A program made the position numbers and the translations under genes. A stretch of 64,000 nucleotides of DNA from CAVZBW01 sp963778465 (GTDB taxonomy: Bacteria > Actinomycetota > Acidimicrobiia > Acidimicrobiales > RAAP-2), in assembly GCA_963778465.1 (NCBI GenBank), contig CAVZUK010000002.1, forward strand, positions 248,001 through 312,000, given 5' to 3'. This document shows, piece by piece, positions 34,138 through 41,823 of the stretch. Position 1 is the first letter of the stretch; every line of letters begins with the position of its first letter. Below the pieces are notes generated by a model. That model was not told the DNA's origin. It made no database searches and saw nothing but the letters and a program-made list of their open reading frames with translations.

Positions 34138-34749
34138 TTACGGGACTGCGCCCAGGGCCAGCGTGCCCTTGGCGTCGAGCAGGTGATGATGAGACTCGTG
34201 GACGACGCTGCGGCCGATCCCGATCAGTGTGAAGGTGTAGATCCCGTATTGTCCGCGGTCATTGATGACCGTGCGGGACCACTGGAAGGCGCTCAGATGT
34301 CCGAGGATGCCAGCGAGCCGGGAGGCATTGTCCTCGAGTTCGTCAGCCAACTGTTGCGCGTCCAGCTCGTTGTAGCGCTCCCATTCGTCCTGCCCTGGAT
34401 TGAACATGGGCACGGTGGGTGCCTCCTGCTCGAGACCCAGCTCGAGACGCTCGCCGGCCACCCGCACGATGCCGCTCACGTGGGCTCCGTACTGAATTGG
34501 CGAGAACACGCCCGGATCGGGAATGCGTCGCAGGTATCCGCCATCGGCCCCGACAAGAAACGTGCGCCACTTGCCTGCCAGATCGACCACCCGGGGTCCG
34601 AGCTCCGCTGGCTCCATGTCCGCCGGACTCAAGCCGCATTGAGGACACGACTCCTCCTGGATGCGGGACCACTGCCAACCTTCGCCGCGTGAGGCCCGGA
34701 GCTTTTCGAAGTCGTCGGCCTGGCTCTGCGCGGCCGTCGAATCTGACAT
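34138..34749 (-). CDS. DinB-like metalloprotein
   Basis: A 203-residue protein of the DinB/maleylpyruvate isomerase four-helix-bundle class. Possible metal His residues lie in IQYGAHVSGIVRVAGERL and in VVHESHHHLLD near the C-terminus. An SCPQCGL pair precedes the bundle; a second Cys pair is absent, so a full zinc finger is not supported. Members include mycothiol-dependent enzymes, which fits an actinobacterium. The ATG at 34749 (MSDSTAAQ) is chosen over one 54 bases upstream. It is divergent from the DsbA-like gene at 34821. Confidence 0.65.
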   Translation of the reverse strand: MSDSTAAQSQADDFEKLRASRGEGWQWSRIQEESCPQCGLSPADMEPAELGPRVVDLAGKWRTFLVGADGGYLRRIPDPGVFSPIQYGAHVSGIVRVAGERLELGLEQEAPTVPMFNPGQDEWERYNELDAQQLADELEDNASRLAGILGHLSAFQWSRTVINDRGQYGIYTFTLIGIGRSVVHESHHHLLDAKGTLALGAVP

Positions 34750-34820
34750 CGACGCCCAGCCTATCCCTCGGGCTCGAGCAACGGTCAGGCGAAGAACCGC
34801 CACCGCTACACTCGGATTCG

Positions 34821-35459
34821 GTGACCAACGTCGAGTTCTACGTCGATCCGAGCTGTCCCTGGGCTTGGATCACGTCCCGATGGTTGCTCGAGGTCGCGCC
34901 GCAAAGGGAGCTCCAAATCAGTTGGCGCTCCTACTGCCTGGAGATCCGCGACGATTACGACGTCGCACCGACCGTGCCCGAAAACTACCGCCAACAAGCT
35001 CTCGACGGTCACGCGCTCTCCCACCAAATGCTGCGCATCTTGGAGGCGGCACGCGCAGAAGCGGGCGAAGATACCGTCGACCAGCTCTACACGGAGTGGG
35101 GACGGCGCCGGTTCTCACGCTCCGGTTCCCAAGGGGATCGGATTCTCATCGATACCGTCGTCGCCGCAGGCCTCGACGCGTGCCTGGTGGAGGCGGCCGG
35201 CGACGAGAAGTGGGACGGACCCATCTGCGAGTCGATGGAGATCGCCTATGCGTTCGGCGGGCCCAAAACCCAGACGCCGACCATCGTCGTCAGGGCCGAT
35301 CCTCCCCATGGCTTCAAAGGGCCCGTGATGGCGCCTGCTCCCACCGGGCCTCAGGCCGTTCGGCTCTGGGACGCCATCACCGTGCTCTCAGAGCATGACG
35401 GGTTCTACGAGATCACGCGGCCCCGCATCAGGATGCCGCGTGATCACACCGCGACCTAG
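34821..35459 (+). CDS. DsbA-family protein, Rv2466c-like
   Basis: A 212-residue thioredoxin-fold protein resembling the mycothiol-dependent reductase Rv2466c. EFYVDPSCPWAWITSRWLLE holds the active-site region, where the usual CPWC is CPWA, keeping only the first Cys. A helical insertion (YRQQALDGHALSHQMLRIL) and QTPTIVVRADPPHGFKGPVM with the cis-Pro TPT complete the fold. A single Cys suits a monothiol mechanism with mycothiol. The GTG at 34821 begins the first strand directly. Adjacent DinB-like gene is also a potential mycothiol enzyme. Confidence 0.8.
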   Translation: MTNVEFYVDPSCPWAWITSRWLLEVAPQRELQISWRSYCLEIRDDYDVAPTVPENYRQQALDGHALSHQMLRILEAARAEAGEDTVDQLYTEWGRRRFSRSGSQGDRILIDTVVAAGLDACLVEAAGDEKWDGPICESMEIAYAFGGPKTQTPTIVVRADPPHGFKGPVMAPAPTGPQAVRLWDAITVLSEHDGFYEITRPRIRMPRDHTAT

Positions 35460-35597
35460 GCCTGACTGCAACAAGCTCGTGTTCTCGGGTTGGCAGCGTT
35501 CCCGCCCGTATCTCGTCAACCCCGCACAACTCAGGTGCCGGGAGAGCTGCAACCGGCTCGTCGAGGTCTCAACCAGTTCGACCTGCACCGGTCGGTC

Positions 35598-35690
35598 AGG
35601 TACGGACCTATATACGTGAGGGCGGGTGCGCAGCCGACCGCCCAGTGTTTCCATGAGTAAGCGCAGTCGAACTCGGCGAGGTCCGGACCT
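35598..35690. promoter_or_regulatory. Two AGGTnCGGACCT boxes upstream of a TetR gene
   Basis: AGGTACGGACCT (35598-35609) and the perfect palindrome AGGTCCGGACCT (35679-35690) lie 81 bases apart in the 287-base region before the TetR gene at 35747. ACCGGTCGGT at 35587-35596 adjoins the first. Likely autoregulatory operators. No gene was found in 35460-35746. Confidence 0.5.
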
Positions 35691-35746
35691 ATGGGACGGA
35701 TCGTTCGTTCCTCTGGAGGTTCCGGGGACGATCTAGTCTCACATCA

Positions 35747-36367
35747 GTGGCTCAGTCGCTTTCCCAAAATGTCCGATCGAAGCATGCGGAGCAGATGGTC
35801 TTCGAGCTCGAATCTGTCGCACTCGAGCTCTTCGAAGAACGAGGATTCGCGAACGTAACGGTGGAAGAGATCGCGGCGGAGGCTGGAACTTCCTCGCGCA
35901 CCTTCTATCGCCATTTCGCAACGAAGGAAGAGATCTTCCAGGTTCGAATCGACCATCGGGCCAAAGCACTACGGTCCGCCCTTGCGGAGCGGCCCGTTGA
36001 CGAGGCACCAGTGCGTTCGCTGCGTGAGGCATTTGTCTGCGTCGTCGCCACCGAAGACGCACTTCTGCGTCGTCGGTGGATGATCCTCGTCGAGTCCTCT
36101 CCGTCTCTAGTGCGCGCCGCGCTCGGTGGTATCCAGCTCAAGGTAAATACCGTCATGGCGGAGTTCTTTGGTGTCCGCCTTGGCCTCTCGGCTGACTCAC
36201 TCGTTCCGGCGATGCTCGCTGCAGCGGCCGGTGGAGTGCTGCTCGCCACAAATACCCGATGGCTCCTTGAGGGAGGAGTGCTTGAGGAGCAGATCGCCGA
36301 GGCGCTCGAAGTTCTTGAGAGAGCGCTCGACGCGGGCGCTGCCGAGACCAATCTTCGGAGCGATTGA
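35747..36367 (+). CDS. TetR/AcrR family regulator
   Basis: A 206-residue regulator. VFELESVALELFEERGFANV, TVEEIAAEAGTSSRTFYRHF and ATKEEIFQVRIDHRAK make up the helix-turn-helix. The C-terminal half (LGGIQLKVNTVMAEFFGVRL and MLAAAAGGVLLATNTRWLLE) follows the MftR/TetR_C-17-like pattern. The GTG at 35747 lies 57 bases past the palindrome AGGTCCGGACCT; GGAGG is 27 bases upstream, too far to act, so initiation may be weak. It converges with the class II aldolase gene. Codons include more A/T-ending forms than neighbouring operons. Confidence 0.88.
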   Translation: MAQSLSQNVRSKHAEQMVFELESVALELFEERGFANVTVEEIAAEAGTSSRTFYRHFATKEEIFQVRIDHRAKALRSALAERPVDEAPVRSLREAFVCVVATEDALLRRRWMILVESSPSLVRAALGGIQLKVNTVMAEFFGVRLGLSADSLVPAMLAAAAGGVLLATNTRWLLEGGVLEEQIAEALEVLERALDAGAAETNLRSD

Positions 36368-36406
36368 CATACGACCGGTGGATCCGTCACCTATCCGCGC
36401 GGCCCC

Positions 36407-37162
36407 TTACTCGAGGACGGACGGGTCCTGGCGAATGGCCCTCCGGGCGGCGCTCGCGAACCAGTTGTCGAAGTTGCCCTTGGCGGCGGAGGCGGCGATC
36501 AGGTCACCAAAACCACGCGCCGTCCCGGGGTTCATCGGCACGCCCGCGCCCAGCGCCTCCACGTGCCACGCCTGGCGGCAGCGCCACTCGAGAACCGCTG
36601 CCCGCAGGTAGGCCTCGCGGACGTTGGGGCCGATGACCAGCACCCCGTGGTTGACCATGAGGGCGATGTCCGCGCTCCGCAGTGCGATGACCACCTCCTC
36701 TGCGTTGGCCGCCAGGTTGACCGGGCCGTCGTAGCCGGCGTCGATGGCGATCTCCCCGCCGTACATCGCGCTGGTCTGGTCGTAGACGGGTGGGACCCGG
36801 TGGCAGTCGGCCCAGATGGTGCCCCAGCGGGGATGGTTGTGGATGACGACCCCGGCATTCGGCCGGTGCCGGTGGAGCACCACGTGGAGCTGGACGGCTG
36901 GGGAGACGACCCATCGCCCCTCGAGCTGCCGGCCCTCGGCGTCCATCCGGGCCACGTCGCCGGCGCAGAGCTCGTCCCAGCTCAGTCCGAGCGGATTGAC
37001 GAGGAAGGTGCCGTCAGGCTGGCGGTAGGTGATGTGTCCCGCCAGGTGGTCGTCGTAGCCCTCGGCGTGCAGCACCCGGGCCAGCAGGGCCAGCTCCTGG
37101 CGAGGGGTGACGTTGAGGACCGGATACGCCTGCGGTTGTGCGTCCACCGCGGTCGAGTTCAT
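36407..37162 (-). CDS. Class II aldolase/adducin-family protein
   Basis: A 251-residue protein of the fuculose-1-phosphate aldolase fold. Zinc ligands are suggested by VVIHNHPRWGTIWAD (HxH) and ALMVNHGVLVIGPNVREAYL. LLARVLHAEGYDDHLAGHIT and LGLSWDELCAGDVARMDAEG are the N-terminal family blocks. Sugar-phosphate aldolases and decarboxylases share this fold, and many copies in degradative clusters lack assigned substrates. GGAGGAAGC precedes the ATG at 37162. It is the last gene of a five-gene minus-strand operon, 99 bases after the reductase. Confidence 0.85.
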   Translation of the reverse strand: MNSTAVDAQPQAYPVLNVTPRQELALLARVLHAEGYDDHLAGHITYRQPDGTFLVNPLGLSWDELCAGDVARMDAEGRQLEGRWVVSPAVQLHVVLHRHRPNAGVVIHNHPRWGTIWADCHRVPPVYDQTSAMYGGEIAIDAGYDGPVNLAANAEEVVIALRSADIALMVNHGVLVIGPNVREAYLRAAVLEWRCRQAWHVEALGAGVPMNPGTARGFGDLIAASAAKGNFDNWFASAARRAIRQDPSVLE

Positions 37163-37261
37163 GATGCTTCCTCCTTTGTCGTCGACCACCGGAGGGTGGT
37201 CGACCAAGGCCGTGTCGGAGCCGCACCTGATGCTTCCACGAGCAGCCGGTCCGTGCCGCGC

Positions 37262-38323
37262 TCACATCTGCTCGTACTCCACGGTCACGACGTCGCCTCG
37301 AGGCAGCCCCTGGCAGGTGAGGATCCAGCCCTCGTCGACCTCCTCGGGGGTGAGCGCGTTGTTGACGCGCATGGTGGCCGCCCCCTCCTTCAAGAACGCC
37401 ATGCACGTGGCGCAGTTCCCCGACTCGCACGAGAACGGCGGCCGGAGGCCGCCCCGCCTCGCCGTCTCGAGCAGCGTGTCGCCCGGCTGGTAGGCGATGG
37501 TCTCGGTCCTGCCCCCGAGCGCGACGGTCACCGTCTGGGGGACCTTCTCCCCGCCGGTCGCGCCGGGCTGGGCGAGGGCGGCGTCCTTCTCCGGCTGCTC
37601 CACCAAGAAGCGCTCCACGAAGATCCGCTCCTCCTCCACCCCCATCCCGTGCAGGGTCGATTCGACGAGGTCCATGAAGGGACCGGGACCGCACACGTAG
37701 AAGTCGGCGTCGACCGCGCTCCCCACGAATCCGGCGATCTCTGCGCTTGTGAGGAACCCTCCGTCGGCGTCGACATGGTGCCGTACCTCGAGCCGGGAGC
37801 CGTGCCTCGCGCAGAGCCCGGAGAGCGCACCCTCGAAGATGATCGCGGAGCGCTCGCGGTTGGCGTAGAGCAGCCGCACGGTGCGCTCCATGGCCGCCAG
37901 CACGTGCCTCGTGATTGACATCACCGGGGTGATCCCGCTGCCCCCGCACAGGCCGACCATGGCGCGGTCCGTGCCCTGCGGGCAGAAGACCCCGGCCGGC
38001 TTGGTCAGCTCGAGGGCGTCGCCCTCCGATACCTGGTCGAGGAGCCAGTTGGAGACGAGCCCGCCCGTCACCCTCTTGACGGTGACGGTCAGGTCGCCAT
38101 CCGTCCCCGGGTCGCTTGACATTGAGTACGAGCGCAGGTGAACCTCGCGGTCGAGCTGGACCCGGAAGGTGCAGAACTGTCCGGGCCGGTAGCGGAAGGT
38201 CGCCCTCAGCTCCTCGGGCACCTCGAGGACGAAGGAGCTCGCCTCGCGCGTCTCGGGTACGACCGCCCTCACCCGCAGGGAGTGGTAGCCGTGCTGGCGC
38301 AGGACCGGGTCGTGGTCAATCAC
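37262..38323 (-). CDS. Oxygenase reductase (FAD plus plant-type [2Fe-2S]), KshB-like
   Basis: A 353-residue electron-transfer flavoprotein. FAD binding: FRYRPGQFCTFRVQL and LRSYSMSSDPG; NAD(P)H binding: VGLCGGSGITPVMSITRHVL; the C-terminal ferredoxin has FSCESGNCATCMAF plus a fourth Cys in GWILTCQGLP. The order FAD, NAD, [2Fe-2S] is that of KshB/PaaE reductases that drive Rieske and related oxygenases. It is the only such reductase in the window, so it might serve either Rieske enzyme, though its operon holds acyl-CoA dehydrogenases instead. GTG start at 38323, 18 bases after the preceding gene. Confidence 0.9.
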   Translation of the reverse strand: MIDHDPVLRQHGYHSLRVRAVVPETREASSFVLEVPEELRATFRYRPGQFCTFRVQLDREVHLRSYSMSSDPGTDGDLTVTVKRVTGGLVSNWLLDQVSEGDALELTKPAGVFCPQGTDRAMVGLCGGSGITPVMSITRHVLAAMERTVRLLYANRERSAIIFEGALSGLCARHGSRLEVRHHVDADGGFLTSAEIAGFVGSAVDADFYVCGPGPFMDLVESTLHGMGVEEERIFVERFLVEQPEKDAALAQPGATGGEKVPQTVTVALGGRTETIAYQPGDTLLETARRGGLRPPFSCESGNCATCMAFLKEGAATMRVNNALTPEEVDEGWILTCQGLPRGDVVTVEYEQM

Positions 38324-38341
38324 CGTCCACCCCCCGCCCTC

Positions 38342-39301
38342 TCAGAGCGGCACGGCGGGCGGCAGGATGGCGGTCGCCAGCACGTCGGCGCCGAGCCGGC
38401 GGGTGAGTGCGGTGCCCGCCCCGAGCATCTGGTCGAGCACGATCGTGCGCCGGACGTAGCCGTGGAGGGGATGCTCGGTCGTGAAGCCGAGGCCTGCGAT
38501 CACCTGCTGCGCGTGGCGTGCCACCAGTCTCGCCGCCGACCCGGCGAAGGCCTTGGCCATGGCACCGTAGGCAGCGGGGTCCTCCCAGGAGGCGCCGAGG
38601 AGCGAGGCTGCCGCCTCCGCCCACACGAGCGCTTCGGCCAGACGGTGCCGCACCGCCTGGAAGGCGCCGATGGGCCGGCCGAATTGCTCGCGCTCGAGGG
38701 CATGGCGGCGGGCCAGCTCGAGCATGGCGCGTGCCGCTCCCAGGAGCTCGTGCCCGAGGGCGAGCTGTCCCAGGGCCAGGGCGTGGTCCCAGGCGGCGAC
38801 CCCGAGCGGCTCGGTCGCGTCCATCTGTACCTCCCCGGAGACCTCCCGCAGCGCGAGCTCGGGGTCGATGCCGCCGACCGGGCGCCACGTCAGCGCGCCG
38901 GCCGGAAGGGCGAGGGCGCGCCGTTCGTTCCCGCACCCGGCCACGACGACGGCCGTCTCGACCGACGCGGCCCCGCCCATGGCCAGGCCACCCGCCGAGC
39001 AGACGGATCCCACCACGCGTCCGGGAGGATCGCAGCTCCCGGGGGGCGGCAGGACCACGAGCGGTGCCCCCGCGCCCCCGGCGAGGCCGAGCGCGTGCCC
39101 GAGGACGCGGCCGAGCGCGGACGAGCTCGCGTTGGACGACCCCTGACCCTCGAACAGGACCGAGACGGCGGCCGGCGTGTCCTCGCCGAGCGCGTCCTCC
39201 CAGCCCAGGTCGTCGAGGGCAGCGTCGAGCCGGTCGCCGGTGCAGCGATCGGCGGCGTGCTGGACACTACGGCGGAACAGCTCGAGATCGGGACCCTCCA
39301 T
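38342..39301 (-). CDS. Acyl-CoA dehydrogenase, beta-like subunit of a heteromeric enzyme
   Basis: A 319-residue short acyl-CoA dehydrogenase relative. The N-terminal half is Ala/Gly-rich and lacks the conserved FAD loop; the C-terminal half (ALEREQFGRPIGAFQAVRHR, then QVIAGLGFTTEHPLHGYVRR) is clear. The usual YEGT/EIQR end is absent. This degenerate form matches the second subunit of the alpha2beta2 FadE pairs (as in ChsE1-ChsE2) used on bulky steroid-type CoA esters. Start and the preceding subunit's stop overlap by one base (TGATG), supporting a fixed ratio. Confidence 0.85.
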   Translation of the reverse strand: MEGPDLELFRRSVQHAADRCTGDRLDAALDDLGWEDALGEDTPAAVSVLFEGQGSSNASSSALGRVLGHALGLAGGAGAPLVVLPPPGSCDPPGRVVGSVCSAGGLAMGGAASVETAVVVAGCGNERRALALPAGALTWRPVGGIDPELALREVSGEVQMDATEPLGVAAWDHALALGQLALGHELLGAARAMLELARRHALEREQFGRPIGAFQAVRHRLAEALVWAEAAASLLGASWEDPAAYGAMAKAFAGSAARLVARHAQQVIAGLGFTTEHPLHGYVRRTIVLDQMLGAGTALTRRLGADVLATAILPPAVPL

Positions 39302-40431
39302 CAACGGTCCTCCCCGAGCTCGAGGAGGTGGCGGGCCACGATGTTGCGCTGGATCTCCGCGCTGCCGCCGTAGATGGTGGCCGCCCTCGCGTAGAGGTAC
39401 TCGGCGCGCCACTGCGTGCTCGTCGGGTCGTCGCCGATCGTGATGTCGGGACCCAACGCGTCGCCGACGAGGTCGAAGAGGGCCTGCTCGGCGGTCGCCA
39501 ACAGGATCTTGTCCACGGAGGTCTCCGCGCCGAGCCGCTCGCCACCCGCGAGCCGGTACTGCGTCGAGCGCGACCGCGCCCGGAACGCCCACAACAGCTC
39601 CACGGTCCGCCCGAGCGCATCGGGGTCGAGCGCGCCCTCCGGCGTCACCGCGACCAGCTGCGCCAGGCGCCGCTGCAGGTAGGCGGCACGGTGCCAGAGG
39701 GCGGTGCTGCGCTCGTAGGGCAAGAGGTCCATCGCGATCGACCAGCCGCCGTCCACCTCGCCGAGGAGGCGGTCGGCGGGGACGACCACGCCGTCGAAGA
39801 AGACCTCGCAAAACTCCTCGACGCCGTGCATCGACCCGATCGGGCGCACGGTGATCCCGGGACTGTCCATGTCGACGAACAGCCCCGTGATCCCGCGGTG
39901 AGCCGAATCGGTCGTGCCCGTGCGCGTGAGGAGCACGCAGCGCTGGGCGTACTGCGCCAGGCTCGTCCAGACCTTTTGGCCCTCGACCTCCCACCCTCGG
40001 TCGGTGCGCACGGCGCGGCAGGCCAGCGACGCCAGGCTGCTGCCGGCGCCCGGCTCGGAGAACCCCTGGCACCAGACCTCGTCCCCGCGCAGCACGCGTG
40101 GCACCATCTCGGCCGCCAGGTCCGGTGGCGCATGGTCGAGCATCGTCGGCACCAGGAACTCGGGCATCGTGTAGAGGCCGGACTCGACGAGGTCACGCGA
40201 CGTGAGCGCCTCCCCCAGGTAGGCCCGCAGCAGGTTGGAGCCTCCGAGGCCGCCGACGCGCTCGGGCCAGCCCCGTCGCGCCCAACCGGCGTCGTGGGTC
40301 AGCCGGCGCACCTTCGCCAGTTGGGCCACCTGCTCGTCGAGCGTGCCCTTACCCGCGAACTCGGGCTTCAGCGCCGCGGCGTGCTCGTCCAGCCATCCGT
40401 CGACGGCCACCTTGAACGCGTCGAGGTCCAT
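39301..40431 (-). CDS. Acyl-CoA dehydrogenase, alpha-like subunit of a heteromeric enzyme
   Basis: A 376-residue subunit. CQGFSEPGAGSSLASLACRA and WEVEGQKVWTSLAQYAQRCV bind FAD and substrate; ATIYGGSAEIQRNIVARHLL ends the protein. The position of the usual catalytic Glu in that last motif is Gly, as in the YGGS class in which the base is placed elsewhere. With the partner encoded directly downstream it probably forms an alpha2beta2 dehydrogenase for a branched or polycyclic acyl-CoA. The ATG at 40431 lies 27 bases after the NTF2-like gene. Confidence 0.88.
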   Translation of the reverse strand: MDLDAFKVAVDGWLDEHAAALKPEFAGKGTLDEQVAQLAKVRRLTHDAGWARRGWPERVGGLGGSNLLRAYLGEALTSRDLVESGLYTMPEFLVPTMLDHAPPDLAAEMVPRVLRGDEVWCQGFSEPGAGSSLASLACRAVRTDRGWEVEGQKVWTSLAQYAQRCVLLTRTGTTDSAHRGITGLFVDMDSPGITVRPIGSMHGVEEFCEVFFDGVVVPADRLLGEVDGGWSIAMDLLPYERSTALWHRAAYLQRRLAQLVAVTPEGALDPDALGRTVELLWAFRARSRSTQYRLAGGERLGAETSVDKILLATAEQALFDLVGDALGPDITIGDDPTSTQWRAEYLYARAATIYGGSAEIQRNIVARHLLELGEDR

Positions 40432-40458
40432 CCGGGAATCCCTGGCGACGGGTGCGCG

Positions 40459-40899
40459 CTAGGAGGCGGGTCCGGTCGACGGTGCGGGTCGGGTCGGATC
40501 GTGGGCCTTGCCCGAATCCCTCGCCCCGCTGCGCCGGAGGAACGTCATCGCCCGAGTGTGCAGGCGCCACCCCATCTCGGTGCGCCGGTAGGAGTCCGTG
40601 TACCAGCCGATGCGCATGTCGTGGGTGGACTGATCGACGAAGCACAGCGTCTGGTGGCCGGTACCGGCATCGCCGTCGAGCTGGAGGACGGGGGTGCCGG
40701 TGAGGAAGAGGCCCTTGGGCGCGGCCGCCACCAGTGCGGGGAAGTCGTGGAGACCGTAGGTCGAGCCGAAGGCGCTGTAGGTCCCGTCGGACGTGAAGAC
40801 GTCGATCACGGCCTCGACGTCGTCCTGGGTCATGCCGACGGCGTAGCGGGCGAGCAACTGCTCGATCTCCATGATGTCGGCCATCTGCGGCTGGTCCAT
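40459..40899 (-). CDS. SnoaL-like / NTF2-fold protein
   Basis: A 146-residue NTF2-fold protein, first gene of the minus-strand operon that continues with both acyl-CoA dehydrogenase subunits, the reductase and the aldolase. EIEQLLARYAVGMTQDDVEA, VFTSDGTYSAFGSTYGLHDF and HDMRIGWYTDSYRRTEMGWR match the SnoaL-like_4 pattern. Residues 125-146 are a disordered Pro/Ala/Ser tail. Its promoter region (40900-41105) is shared with the divergent TetR gene, whose product probably represses the operon. Confidence 0.78.
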   Translation of the reverse strand: MDQPQMADIMEIEQLLARYAVGMTQDDVEAVIDVFTSDGTYSAFGSTYGLHDFPALVAAAPKGLFLTGTPVLQLDGDAGTGHQTLCFVDQSTHDMRIGWYTDSYRRTEMGWRLHTRAMTFLRRSGARDSGKAHDPTRPAPSTGPAS

Positions 40900-41059
40900 T
40901 GGTCGCCTCGTCTCCAGCGTGCCGTGCCGTCCCTCTCACGATAACAGCATTCTCGTCCGGCGTAATTGGCCGTGCACCTTCCTCGACGGGAGGCGCGGAG
41001 TGCCGGCAGCAGCGCCGGAAGCCGGATGGCGGAAAAGGGTCGTCACCACCGAGACCTGG

Positions 41060-41078
41060 GTGAGAGTCCCGCTCTCAC
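41060..41078. promoter_or_regulatory. Perfect 7-bp inverted repeat before TetR gene
   Basis: GTGAGAG-TCCCG-CTCTCAC ends just before the AAGGAGGG ribosome site region of the TetR gene at 41106. As an operator it would repress the regulator itself; as RNA it would be a stem next to the ribosome site. Confidence 0.5.
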
Positions 41079-41105
41079 AAGGAGGGAACCGTCTACGCTG
41101 TCCCG

Positions 41106-41816
41106 GTGGCCACCGAGCACTCCGGCGAAGGAAACGCCGATGCGCCCGTCCGCCGGCGGGACCTCGCCGTGGCCCGCTCGCTCGACTCGGCCCGGGTCCG
41201 CAGCGAGGGGCGGGTGCAGCGCTTCCTCGATGCGGGATTCGAGCTGCTCGCCAGCGCGGAGTCGGGCAAGGACTTCACCGTCCAGGAGGTGGTCGATCGC
41301 TCCGGCCAATCCCTGCGGGGCTTCTACCAGTACTTCGCCGGGAAGCACGAGCTGCTCCTCGCCCTCTTCGACGAGGCGATCCGATCGACCGCGGACCGTC
41401 TGGAAGAGGTGATCGCGAAGGAGGACCGCGAGCTCGACCGGCTGCATCTCTTCGTGGTCGAGTACTTCCGCATGTGCCTGCCGATGCCCAAGGGGCGGGC
41501 CTCGAAGAACCATCCGTCGCCCGTCCTGGCCGAATTCAGCCACGAATTGATGACCGCGCACCAGGACGAGGCGACGCGGGCCTTCGTCCCTCTCGTCTCC
41601 CTCCTCGGGAAGGTGCTGGCCGACGCCGCAGCGGCGGGCGTGGTCCGTCCCGAGCTCGATCACACGGAGGCCGCAGCGGCCGTCCTCGCAACCATCATGT
41701 TCAACGCCGCCTACGCGCCGACGATCAGCGGGGTCAAGCGAACGAGCGCGGCGCGTGCCGCCGACCAGATCTGGACGTTGGTCTCGGCCGGGATCCTGGC
41801 CGACCGGTCCGTCTGA
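41106..41816 (+). CDS. TetR/AcrR family regulator
   Basis: A 236-residue regulator with a long N-terminal tail. The helix-turn-helix is RVQRFLDAGFELLASAESGK, DFTVQEVVDRSGQSLRGFYQ and YFAGKHELLLALFDEAIRST. The ligand domain includes LHLFVVEYFRMCLPMPKGRA and AAAVLATIMFNAAYAPTISG. It is divergent from the five-gene operon (NTF2-like, acyl-CoA dehydrogenase pair, reductase, aldolase) and converges with a luciferase-like gene. GTG at 41106 is preceded, at 18-25 bases, by AAGGAGGG. Confidence 0.88.
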   Translation: MATEHSGEGNADAPVRRRDLAVARSLDSARVRSEGRVQRFLDAGFELLASAESGKDFTVQEVVDRSGQSLRGFYQYFAGKHELLLALFDEAIRSTADRLEEVIAKEDRELDRLHLFVVEYFRMCLPMPKGRASKNHPSPVLAEFSHELMTAHQDEATRAFVPLVSLLGKVLADAAAAGVVRPELDHTEAAAAVLATIMFNAAYAPTISGVKRTSAARAADQIWTLVSAGILADRSV

Positions 41817-41823
41817 GTCCCGA

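Noticed and set aside
36563..37918. 451-codon plus-strand open frame
   Set aside because: Antisense to the aldolase and reductase genes; no recognisable domain.
38518..40944. 808-codon plus-strand open frame
   Set aside because: Mirror of the acyl-CoA dehydrogenase pair; Arg/Pro-rich and motif-free.
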